This document shows, piece after piece, positions 16,553 to 24,483 of a DNA stretch of 64,000 nucleotides (positions within the stretch are counted from its first letter, which is position 1; each line of letters begins with the position of its first letter). Both the position numbers and the translations under genes were made by a program. The stretch covers positions 5,208,001-5,272,000 of the forward strand of contig NZ_CP042266.1 of the NCBI RefSeq assembly GCF_007856155.1. The letters are read 5' to 3'. The notes under the pieces were generated by a model, which worked only from the letters and a program-made list of their open reading frames with translations, was not told the origin of the DNA and did not search any database. Origin of the DNA: Streptomyces qinzhouensis (GTDB lineage Bacteria > Actinomycetota > Actinomycetes > Streptomycetales > Streptomycetaceae).

Positions 16553-18289
16553 GTGGGACGACACAGCCGTAAGGGCCCCGCGCCCAAGTCCTCACCTCAT
16601 GAGGGGTCCTCGCCGGCTCCTGCGGATACCTCACCGACTTCTACGGGTACGGGTACGGGTACGGGGCGTGCTGCGGGATCCGGCCCGGTATCCCCGGCCA
16701 TCGGCCCGGACGGCGGCCCCGGCGCGCCCACGGGCGGCCGTCCCGCCGGCGGATACGACACCGGGGGACACCCCGTCGTGAGCGGGTACGACCCGGGTGC
16801 CCGTCCGGTAGCCGGTGGATACGGCAACGGCGGTCAGCACGGCGGTGGATACGGCAACGGTGACAACCCCGGCGGCGGGTACGGCACGGGCGGCCGTCCC
16901 GCTCCCGGCCATCACCACCCCGCCTACCCCCCGGGGGGGTACGGCACCGGCGGTTACGGCACCGGGGCGCACGACTCCGCCACCGCGCCCCCCGACGGGT
17001 TCACCGCGGCGCAGGGTCCGGCCGCGCCCGGCGTCCGGGGGCCCGCCGGGTACGGCACCGAGCACCCGCCCGCCGGGTACGGCACCGAGCACACGGCCAC
17101 CGGGTACGGCGTTCCGCAGGCCCGCGGCGGCCACCCCGAGCAGCACGAGCCCGGCGGCGGCTGGGGGGACGGCACCGGAACCGCCGTATCTCCGCACGCC
17201 CCGGCTCCCCCCGGGCAGCCGCAGCGAGCGTCAGGTCCGCAGACCCCGCCAGGGCCCGCCGCGGCCGGATCCCGGATACCGGGCCCGCGCCGGGAGTTCG
17301 TCGACGCCTTCGACCCCTCCGGGGCGACCGTGGACGGCACCGGCACCCGGAGCGGGCCCGATCAGGGCACAGGCGCCGGGGCCGTCCCCGGTGCCGAGCC
17401 GTCCGGCGACCGGCCGCAGGACCGGGACACCGCCCCCGGCGCCGTACCGGAGCAGCGAACTCCGCTCAGCGGCGGCAAGAGCCGTGCCGTCACCGGCATA
17501 GCCGCCGCGGCCGTGACGACCGTGCTGGCGTTCATCGTCGCCGGGCAGGTCGCCACCGAGAACGAGCGCCGCGAGGAGACCGGGACCACGGGCGACGAGC
17601 GCGCCGATGACACCGGACCGGCCTCGCGCTCCGACAGCCGCGGTACCCCGCCGCAGCCCGCCGTACGCGACACCAAGCCTCAGGGCCCCACGTACGAACA
17701 GCTGATGGCGACCCGCTTCCCCATCGACCGGGAGTTCACCGGCGACGGCACCTTCCAGGCCGTCCCCGGTCTCGACAAGGCGCCCGGCCAGGGGCGGAAG
17801 ATCCGCTATCGGGTGGATGTCGAGAAGGGCCTGAAGATGGACGGCCTGCTGTTCGCCACGGCCGTCCAGCGGACCCTCAACGACCGGCGCAGCTGGGCCG
17901 GGAACGGCGAGATGGCCTTCGAGCGGATCTCGTCGGGCGACCCCGCGTTCGTGATCACCCTGGCCAGCCCCGGCACCACCGACGTGTGGTGCGCCAAGTC
18001 CGGGCTCAATACGTCCATCGACAAGGTGAGCTGCGACTCCGCCTCGACGAGCCGGGTCATGATCAACGCCTACCGCTGGGGACTCGGCTCGGACACCTAC
18101 GGACCGGGCGCGATGTTCGCCTATCGGCAGATGCTCATCAATCACGAGGTCGGCCACCGGCTCGGTCACGGCCATGTGCGGTGCGAGACCGAAGGCGCCC
18201 TGGCACCCGTGATGCAGCAGCAGACCAAATCCCTGAACATCCGCGGGATCCGCTGCAAGCCCAACCCCTGGGTTCACCCGAAGGGCTGA
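16553..18289 (+). CDS. DUF3152 protein: membrane-anchored, metzincin-like
   Basis: 578 residues from GTG 16553. Residues 1-300 are a disordered Gly/Pro/Tyr/Thr-rich cytosolic region with repeated GYGTG, GYGNG and YGTEH units. One membrane helix follows (VTGIAAAAVTTVLAFIVAG, about 315-335). The C-terminal 190 residues are the DUF3152 domain, outside the cell. It contains HEVGHRLGHGH at 531-541, which fits HExxHxxGxxH, and PVMQQQ with Met 554, which could be a Met-turn. Four Cys could form disulfides. The family has no proven activity. Mycobacterial Rv3207c is the equivalent. Confidence 0.88.
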   Translation: MGRHSRKGPAPKSSPHEGSSPAPADTSPTSTGTGTGTGRAAGSGPVSPAIGPDGGPGAPTGGRPAGGYDTGGHPVVSGYDPGARPVAGGYGNGGQHGGGYGNGDNPGGGYGTGGRPAPGHHHPAYPPGGYGTGGYGTGAHDSATAPPDGFTAAQGPAAPGVRGPAGYGTEHPPAGYGTEHTATGYGVPQARGGHPEQHEPGGGWGDGTGTAVSPHAPAPPGQPQRASGPQTPPGPAAAGSRIPGPRREFVDAFDPSGATVDGTGTRSGPDQGTGAGAVPGAEPSGDRPQDRDTAPGAVPEQRTPLSGGKSRAVTGIAAAAVTTVLAFIVAGQVATENERREETGTTGDERADDTGPASRSDSRGTPPQPAVRDTKPQGPTYEQLMATRFPIDREFTGDGTFQAVPGLDKAPGQGRKIRYRVDVEKGLKMDGLLFATAVQRTLNDRRSWAGNGEMAFERISSGDPAFVITLASPGTTDVWCAKSGLNTSIDKVSCDSASTSRVMINAYRWGLGSDTYGPGAMFAYRQMLINHEVGHRLGHGHVRCETEGALAPVMQQQTKSLNIRGIRCKPNPWVHPKG

Positions 18290-18415
18290 ATCCGCGCGCA
18301 GTCCACCCCGTCAAGGCGTGGCCTGTGCTTCGCTGATCGTAACAGAGGGCGTTCATAGCGCGACAGAACGCTATCGCGCCAGGAAAGTTACGGGTTTTCA
18401 CCCCTTCCGGTGGCG

Positions 18416-18435
18416 CGGCGGACAACCGTCCGCCG
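18416..18435 (+). terminator. 8-bp hairpin downstream of the DUF3152 gene
   Basis: CGGCGGAC, loop AACC, GTCCGCCG, about 125 nt after the DUF3152 stop and 90 nt before the glycosyltransferase. It could be a weak terminator or part of the next leader. Confidence 0.35.
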
Positions 18436-18523
18436 TACCCCCGTCGCACCGGCTTACGGTCATTCCGCCGCGTGCCGCCGATTTCAACGGCGGTGGTCGA
18501 CAAGGGAGATCGGGGGTGCGTTC

Positions 18524-20755
18524 ATGCGGATCGGACTACTCACGGACGGTGGCTATCCGTATGCGTCGGGTGGCACGGCGGGCTGGTGCGACCGGCTCGT
18601 GCGCGGGCTCGCACAGCACGAGTTCGATGTCTACGCGGGCCGCGCCGGGTATCCGGCGCGCGCCGGTGGAGCCTTCGGCGCGGGGTGCCCGGAGTGCGCC
18701 GCGGCCGCCTGCGCCCGGTGCTCCGCCCCGTCCCCTTCCCCGGTGGCGCTGCCGCCGCAGGTGCGGACGGTCCGGACCGCGCCCGTGGGCCCGGTGGACC
18801 GCGCCGGGGGCGCGACGCTGGGCCGCCGGGGGCGCCGGCGCTTCCTCGAACATTTCACGGACCTGGTGACGGCCGTCCGGGGCGCGGGCGCCGCCGACTC
18901 CACGACGGGCTCGGCCGGTTCAGGCTGGTCAGCCGGTTCGGCTGGTTCGGGCGGTTCGGGCGGCTCCGTCGAGGCGGCCGGATTCGCCGAGGGGCTGTAC
19001 GGGCTCGCCGCACTCGCCCGTGAACACGGCGGGCTGGCCGCCGCGCTGCGCTCCGAACCCGCCCTGCGCACCGTGGAATCCGTCTGCCGCGCCCCCGGCG
19101 CACACCGGAGCGTGCATACCGCCGCCGTCCCCGACTACCTGGCCTTCGCGGGGGAGTTGGAGCGGACGCTGCGCCCCCTCTCCTTCGACTGGTACGGCGA
19201 CGACGCGCTCGGCTCCGTGGACCTCTGCCATGCCGTCTCCGGCGGAGTCACGGCGCTGCCCGGTCTGTTGGCCAAACGCTTCTTCGGAGTTCCGCTGCTG
19301 GTCACGGAGTACGGAGTCGATCTGCGCGCCCACTATCTCGCCGCCGGGTACCCCGGGGGGACGGACGGCTCGGCGGCAGCCGCCGACGCCGGCCGGGGCG
19401 CGCCGGGCAGATCCGGGACCCCCGGCGCCCGCGGCGGACACGGGGCGCCCGGGCCGCTCGCGCCGGGCGCCTCCGGCCCGGACGGGGCTCCCCTTCCTCC
19501 GCTGAGCGCGCCGGTGCGCGCCCTGCTCGCGGCCTTCCGGCGCGCGCTCGCCGCCGAGGTGTACGCCCAGGCGTCCCTCATCACCCCGGGCGACGCCCGG
19601 ATCCGCCGCTGGCAGCGGAAGTGCGGCGCCGATCCGGCGAAGCTGCGCACGGTCCACCCGGGGGTGGACGCCGACCGGTACACCGCCGTCGGCGAGTCCG
19701 CCGAGCCGGGTGACCCGTACACCCTCGTCTGGGTCGGCCGGACCGAACCGGGGAAGGATCTGGTGGGGCTGTTGCACGCCTTCGCCGAGGTCCACAGCCG
19801 CGAACCCCGCGCCCGGCTCAGGCTGTTCACCCGGCCCGCGGCGGGGGAGGAGGAGATCACCTACCTCGCCCACTGCCGGTCGCTCGCCGCCCATCTCTTC
19901 CCCGACGATGCCACCGACATCCCCCCGGCGGACGACCGCCCGGTCTCCTTCGAACCGCTCGGGGGCGCCGGTGGCCGGGCGACCGCCGAGGCCTGTGCGA
20001 GCGGCGCCGTCACGGTCTTCGCCAGTGCCGTCGAGGGCTTTCCGCACACCCTTGTCGAGGCGATGCTCTGCGGCCGGGCCACCGTGTCGACGGACGCGGG
20101 CGCGGTCGTCGAGGTCATCGGCGGCACCGGGCTCGTCGTACCGCCGCGCAGACCGCGGGCCCTCGCCGAAGCCTGCCTCGCGCTCGTCGGCGACCCCGCG
20201 CGGGCCGCCCGGCTCGGCGCCGCCGCGCGCTCCCGCGCGCTCGAACTCTTCACCGCCGACCGGAACACGGCCGCGTTCCGCGCGCTGTATCTGGAGGTGA
20301 TCGCGCGCTCTCCGGTCCACCGTGACCCGGTCGGCGCGTACGGCGAACCGCTGCCGTTCGCCCGTCCGGCGGAGGCTCTCGTACCGGTGGCCTGGGGCGG
20401 TGGCGCGGGGGGCTCGGCGCCGGGCCTCTCGACCGCCGAGGGCCCGTGGCCCGGCCCGGTGGGCACGGAAGTCCCCTGGCCGGGGCGGGTGGGCCGTCAG
20501 GGGCTGGGCCCGGCGGCCGGTGGGAGTGCGTTCCCGGGGCCGTTGACGGCTGAGGGGCCGTGGTCCGGCCCGGTGACGGCCGGGGGTTTGCGGCCGGGGC
20601 CGGTGGGCAGTCAGGGAACCCGGCCGGACGTGGCGGCCGTCGCGAGCCCGTGGCCGGGTCCGACGGGGATCGGGGGGCCGCGGCCGGGTCCGGCGGCCAC
20701 CGGAAGTTCGAGGTCCGGCCCGCCGGCCTCCGGGGCGAAGGAGGCCCGCGCATGA
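18524..20755 (+). CDS. PelF-like (DUF3492) GT4 glycosyltransferase
   Basis: 743 residues from ATG 18524 (MRIGLLTDGGYPYASGGTAG). The N-terminal part, with the early GGYPYASGG loop and a long insert, matches the DUF3492 domain found in PelF. The C-terminal GT4 domain has WVGRTEPGKDLVGLLHAF and the E-x7-E signature around VEGFPHTLVEAML. GT4 retaining enzymes transfer sugars from UDP or GDP donors in the cytosol. The last 130 residues are an odd Gly/Pro/Trp repeat tail (GPWPGPVG-type units). The stop overlaps the next ATG (ATGA), so translation is coupled. Confidence 0.85.
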   Translation: MRIGLLTDGGYPYASGGTAGWCDRLVRGLAQHEFDVYAGRAGYPARAGGAFGAGCPECAAAACARCSAPSPSPVALPPQVRTVRTAPVGPVDRAGGATLGRRGRRRFLEHFTDLVTAVRGAGAADSTTGSAGSGWSAGSAGSGGSGGSVEAAGFAEGLYGLAALAREHGGLAAALRSEPALRTVESVCRAPGAHRSVHTAAVPDYLAFAGELERTLRPLSFDWYGDDALGSVDLCHAVSGGVTALPGLLAKRFFGVPLLVTEYGVDLRAHYLAAGYPGGTDGSAAAADAGRGAPGRSGTPGARGGHGAPGPLAPGASGPDGAPLPPLSAPVRALLAAFRRALAAEVYAQASLITPGDARIRRWQRKCGADPAKLRTVHPGVDADRYTAVGESAEPGDPYTLVWVGRTEPGKDLVGLLHAFAEVHSREPRARLRLFTRPAAGEEEITYLAHCRSLAAHLFPDDATDIPPADDRPVSFEPLGGAGGRATAEACASGAVTVFASAVEGFPHTLVEAMLCGRATVSTDAGAVVEVIGGTGLVVPPRRPRALAEACLALVGDPARAARLGAAARSRALELFTADRNTAAFRALYLEVIARSPVHRDPVGAYGEPLPFARPAEALVPVAWGGGAGGSAPGLSTAEGPWPGPVGTEVPWPGRVGRQGLGPAAGGSAFPGPLTAEGPWSGPVTAGGLRPGPVGSQGTRPDVAAVASPWPGPTGIGGPRPGPAATGSSRSGPPASGAKEARA

Positions 20756-22029
20756 CCGCGCCCGGGACCACGGGACGCGGCGGAACCCCGGAAGCCTCCG
20801 GTGTCACCGCGCGCCAGGTCAAGGACCGCTCCGCCGCGGACGCGCCCCGACCGCCCGTCAGCCACGGTGGCTGGGACGCCCGTTCCCATGCCCTGCTCGG
20901 CCCCCGCGGCGGGACCGGGCCCGAACCCGCCGCCGGACTCGGACCCGCCGCCGGACCCGACCCCCGGGCGGGCACGGCCACCCGCGGCTCCGCCGACCCC
21001 GTCAAGGCACTGCTCCGGCGTCACAAGGACCTCTGCGAACGAGCCGTCGACCCGCTGGAGATCGCCGCCGGGCTGGAAGCCCACGGCGTGACCGACCGGA
21101 TCGCCGCCCGCTTCCGGCACCGGGACGTCTTCTCGCTCGCCGAGGAGCTGTACGCCCGGGTGCCCGCGAACACCGCCGACCCCGCACCCCGGCCCGGCCC
21201 GCGGTACCGCCCCGCCGGTGGCGCCGCCCGGGCGTTGCTGCCCGGCACGGCCGCCGCGTTCGCCGCCACCGGCTGGGCCCTCCTCGACGGCCCCGCCCGG
21301 ACGACGGCGGCCCTGCTCGGCACGGCCGCCGTCACCACCGCCGTCCTGTTCTGCCTGCGGCAGGGCCCCCTCCGGATCCGGGGCCGGCGGCCGGTCCGTA
21401 CCGCCAGGGCCGGGGTCGTGGGGACCGTCGTACTGATCGGCTTCGCCGCCTGCGGTCCGGGACTGACGGACCAGGTCACCGCAGGCGGACCCGGGGGGCC
21501 GCTGCCGTTCACCCCCGGCCCGCCGGTCGCCCTGGCGGTCTCCGTCGCCCCCGCGGCCTGGTGTGCCGGACTCCTGGCCGCCGGGGCCCGGCGCAGGCTC
21601 GGCGACAGCCGGCGGCTCGACGACTTCGCAGCCGGAATGCGGCCACTGCTGCTGGGCGTCGCCGGGCTCTACACCGTCACCCTGGCAGCGGTGACCGGGG
21701 CGACCGGGCTCCTACTGCGCGACGGCAGCGCGCCCGCCACGGCCGTCACCCTGGGCCTGCTGCTCTTCACCGCCCGGCTGCTGGTGATCCACGGCTTCCC
21801 GGAAGCGGCGGTCGCCGGGCTCGGCGCGGCCTGCGCCGGGCAGGCACTCGTCCCCCTCCTGCCGCTCGCCGGACGACTTACCGGACTCGGCTTCCTGGCC
21901 CGGCCGGTCGACGCGGCGACGGCGGCCTGGGGCGCGGGGGCGATCGGAGCCCTGGTCTGCGGCCTGGTGGCAGCCGTACTGCTGATCCATACCACCGCCG
22001 TACTGTCCCGGGCCTCGGCCCACACCTGA
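20752..22029 (+). CDS. polytopic membrane protein of the glycosyltransferase cluster
   Basis: 425 residues, coupled to the glycosyltransferase by ATGA. The first 150 are cytosolic and Ala/Gly-rich, with a helical patch (VKALLRRHKDLCERAVDPLE, then FSLAEELYARVP). About eight to ten hydrophobic helices follow (for example LLPGTAAAFAATGWALL and VVGTVVLIGFAACGPGL). No family recognised with confidence. Position and topology would suit a polysaccharide exporter or polymerase partner, in the place PelG holds in Pel systems, but I see no PelG-specific motif. Confidence 0.8.
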   Translation: MTAPGTTGRGGTPEASGVTARQVKDRSAADAPRPPVSHGGWDARSHALLGPRGGTGPEPAAGLGPAAGPDPRAGTATRGSADPVKALLRRHKDLCERAVDPLEIAAGLEAHGVTDRIAARFRHRDVFSLAEELYARVPANTADPAPRPGPRYRPAGGAARALLPGTAAAFAATGWALLDGPARTTAALLGTAAVTTAVLFCLRQGPLRIRGRRPVRTARAGVVGTVVLIGFAACGPGLTDQVTAGGPGGPLPFTPGPPVALAVSVAPAAWCAGLLAAGARRRLGDSRRLDDFAAGMRPLLLGVAGLYTVTLAAVTGATGLLLRDGSAPATAVTLGLLLFTARLLVIHGFPEAAVAGLGAACAGQALVPLLPLAGRLTGLGFLARPVDAATAAWGAGAIGALVCGLVAAVLLIHTTAVLSRASAHT

Positions 22030-22042
22030 CGCCGGCGGCTCC

Positions 22043-22069
22043 GGCGGGCGGACGAACGCTTCGCCCGCC
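22043..22069 (+). terminator. 8-bp GC hairpin after the membrane protein
   Basis: GGCGGGCG (22043-22050) pairs with CGCCCGCC (22062-22069) around an 11-nt loop, 13 nt after the stop. It may be an attenuating terminator within the cluster. Confidence 0.4.
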
Positions 22070-22273
22070 CGACCGCCGGTCCATCCGACCGCCTGTCCAC
22101 CCGGCCGTCCGCATTCCGGACCAAGGGCCGCCCCGGCCGCCGCCGGCCCGGAACCGCGGCCGGCGCGGCAGCAGCCCGCACCACCCCGATCGACCGCTGT
22201 GTGTGCCGTACCACCGGCTCCGCCGGATCAGCCGTCGCCGCCACGAGCGCGACACCGAAGGAGAAACGCGAAC

Positions 22274-22327
22274 ATGATCCGCCAATCCCCAGCCCGGACC
22301 CGTCGTCAGGAAGGGGGCGCGCGATGA
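22274..22327 (+). CDS. 17-codon leader ORF coupled to the epimerase
   Basis: ATG 22274 encodes MIRQSPARTRRQEGGAR and stops with TGA 22325-22327, which overlaps the epimerase ATG (ATGA at 22324). A strong AAGGAGA site lies 10 nt before this ATG, whereas the epimerase start has only a weak GGGGGC context. The peptide is probably there to deliver ribosomes to the epimerase start. The product has five Arg and no recognisable domain. Confidence 0.45.
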   Translation: MIRQSPARTRRQEGGAR

Positions 22328-23430
22328 GGGTGCTGCTGCTCGGAGCCAACGGCTTCCTCGGCCGCTTCGTCGCCGACCGGCTGCTCGCCGACCCGGCCGT
22401 CCATCTGACCACGCTCGGCCGCGGCGACGACGCCGATGTGCGCTTCGACCTCGCGGGCGGCAGCCCCGGCGCGCTCACCCGCTTTCTGACCGCCGTCCAT
22501 CCAGGCGTCGTCATCAACTGCGCCGGAGCCACCCGCGGCGGCGCCCGCGAGCTGACCCGACACAACACGGTCGCCGTGGCCACCGTCTGCGAGGCACTGC
22601 GCCGCAGCGGCTGCGGGGCCCGGCTGGTGCAGGTGGGCTGCTCGTCCGAGTACGGCCCTTCGCAGCAGGGTTCGTCGACCGCCGAGGACGCGATCCCGCG
22701 GCCCGGCGGCCCGTACGGGGTCAGCAAACTGGCCGCCACGGAGCTCGTTCTCGGATCCGGCCTCGACGCCGTCGTCCTGAGGGTCTTCTCGCCGGTCGGG
22801 CCCGGTACCCCGGCCGGATCCCCGCTCGGACGGCTCGCCGAGGCGATGCGGCGGGCGATGCAGTCCGGCGACGGCGAGCTGAAGCTCAGCGGGCTCGGGG
22901 TGCAGCGGGACTTCGTCGATGTACGGGACGTGGCCCGGGCGGTCCACGCCGCCTCCCTCTCCGCGGCGCAGGGCGTGGTGAACATCGGCACCGGGCGGGC
23001 GGTACGGCTGCGGGACGCGGCAGCGGTCCTCGCCAGGGTCGCGGGGTACGCGGGTGCCCTCCATGAACTGGACACCCCGCCCGGGCGGCCCGGCCCCGGG
23101 GCGCTCGGCGGCCCCGGACCCCTGGGGCACGGCGGCCACTCGGGCCCGGTCGGCCACAGCAGCCACAGTGGTCATGGGGGGCACAGCGGGCCGGTGGGCC
23201 ACCCCGGCCACGGAGGGCACGGCACGCTCGCCGGTCACAGCATCGGAGCGCCGCGCTCCGAATCCGTACTGGAGCAGCTCGCCGCCACCCCCGTCCCCTA
23301 CCCCGACGGCTGCGGCAACTGGCAGCAGGCGGATATCCGCACCGCCCGCGACCGGCTCGGCTGGCGGCCCCGGATCAACCTGGAGGAATCGCTCGCCGAT
23401 ATTTGGATGGAGGCGGCATGCCGCATCTGA
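22324..23430 (+). CDS. NAD-dependent sugar epimerase/dehydratase with His/Gly-rich insertion
   Basis: 368 residues from ATG 22324. It is an extended SDR: GANGFLG nucleotide motif at residues 7-13, SSEYG, and catalytic Tyr131-x-x-x-Lys135 in YGVSK. This matches UDP-sugar 4-epimerases and 4,6-dehydratases. Between residues about 268 and 306 lies a Gly/His/Ser insertion with ten His in short GHGGHSG units, not part of the family. The gene overlaps the next one by 13 nt. Within the cluster it would supply an activated sugar (UDP-GalNAc is the guess). Substrate unproven. Confidence 0.87.
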   Translation: MRVLLLGANGFLGRFVADRLLADPAVHLTTLGRGDDADVRFDLAGGSPGALTRFLTAVHPGVVINCAGATRGGARELTRHNTVAVATVCEALRRSGCGARLVQVGCSSEYGPSQQGSSTAEDAIPRPGGPYGVSKLAATELVLGSGLDAVVLRVFSPVGPGTPAGSPLGRLAEAMRRAMQSGDGELKLSGLGVQRDFVDVRDVARAVHAASLSAAQGVVNIGTGRAVRLRDAAAVLARVAGYAGALHELDTPPGRPGPGALGGPGPLGHGGHSGPVGHSSHSGHGGHSGPVGHPGHGGHGTLAGHSIGAPRSESVLEQLAATPVPYPDGCGNWQQADIRTARDRLGWRPRINLEESLADIWMEAACRI

Positions 23431-24419
23431 CCACCGGCGGGGGAGCCGCCCGGTGCACCGGGCGGCGCGGACCGGAACCGGGCCGGGGCCTCGCGGAATT
23501 CCCGGGGGACGGGCGCGGGTGGGAGCCGCGTCCGGGCGGCGGCGCGGCGAACGGGCCGTGGGGCCGGCTGCGCATCGGGGTGCCCGGATACGCCCATCCG
23601 CTGCTCGCCCCGGCCGAGTGGGCGGAGCTGACCCGGCCCGGTACCCCGCTGGAGTGGGTCGTCCTCACGGTGGCCAATGGGCCGGGCGACCGCCCGGACC
23701 CGCACTGTCTGGCCGCCGCCGGGAAGCTCGTCAACGCCGGGGTGCGGGTCCTGGGCCGGGTCGATCTGGCCGGGGGCGCCCGGCCCTTCGGCGAACTGGT
23801 CGCGGACGCGGACCGCTATGCGCAGTGGTACCGGGTCGGCGGGTTCCTGCTGGACCGCTGTCCGGCCGACCGGGCCGGTCTGGCGGCGGTACGGCGGGCG
23901 GCGGCGGCCCTGCGGACGGTCGCCGAGAACGCCGGGGTCCGGGCGGCCGCGAGCGGCTGCGGACGGCGGGGGACCGGGAGCCCGGGCGCGGCCGGGCTCC
24001 CGGGCGGATATGTCGTCCTCGGCCACGGCGGACATCCGCACCCCGGCTACGCGGAGCTCGCCGACCAGCTGATCACCTTCTCCGGGGCCTGGGCGGACTA
24101 CCGCTGGTCGCAGGTGGCGGAGTGGACGGCCGGCCATCCGCCGGAGCGGTTCGCCCACTTCGTCCACGGGGTGCCGCGCACCCATCTGGAAGAGGCCGCC
24201 CGGATCGCCCGCTGGCAGGGCGCGGGAACGGTCTTCTTCACCGACCGGCCGGGCGGCGGCCCGGCGGGCTTCGGCACCACGCCCCCGGCGGCAGCCGGCG
24301 CCTCCCGAACCGCGGACGGAGTCTCCGGAGCCCTGGGCGGACATTCCGCCGCATTCGAGAGCCTGCCCGGCTACTGGGACGAATTCGTCTCGCGGATCGG
24401 ACCGGGTGTCTCGGAATGA
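23418..24419 (+). CDS. Spherulin-4/GH135-like protein
   Basis: 333 residues from ATG 23418, overlapping the epimerase end. After a 50-residue Gly-rich lead, a TIM-barrel-like domain follows the spherulation-specific family 4 plan: IGVPGYAHPLLAP, VVLTVANGPGDRP, VRVLGRVDLAGGA, GFLLDRCP, YVVLGHGGHPHPGY. GH135 members such as fungal Sph3 cut alpha-1,4-linked N-acetylgalactosamine polymers. Here the usual acidic pair of the GIFfDE strand reads LDR, so the second acid is lost. No signal peptide is visible, which is unusual for an enzyme of extracellular glycans. Confidence 0.75.
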   Translation: MPHLTTGGGAARCTGRRGPEPGRGLAEFPGDGRGWEPRPGGGAANGPWGRLRIGVPGYAHPLLAPAEWAELTRPGTPLEWVVLTVANGPGDRPDPHCLAAAGKLVNAGVRVLGRVDLAGGARPFGELVADADRYAQWYRVGGFLLDRCPADRAGLAAVRRAAAALRTVAENAGVRAAASGCGRRGTGSPGAAGLPGGYVVLGHGGHPHPGYAELADQLITFSGAWADYRWSQVAEWTAGHPPERFAHFVHGVPRTHLEEAARIARWQGAGTVFFTDRPGGGPAGFGTTPPAAAGASRTADGVSGALGGHSAAFESLPGYWDEFVSRIGPGVSE

Positions 24420-24483
24420 GAAGGCGCGTGGCAGTGTTGACGGGAGAACAACCGTATTGACTTACCCATGCAACGGAGTCCCC

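Noticed and set aside
18524..24419. The cluster as a horizontally acquired island
   Set aside because: GC content and codon use by eye match the flanks; no integrase, tRNA or repeats at the edges. Insertion relative to mycobacteria is supported only by gene order.
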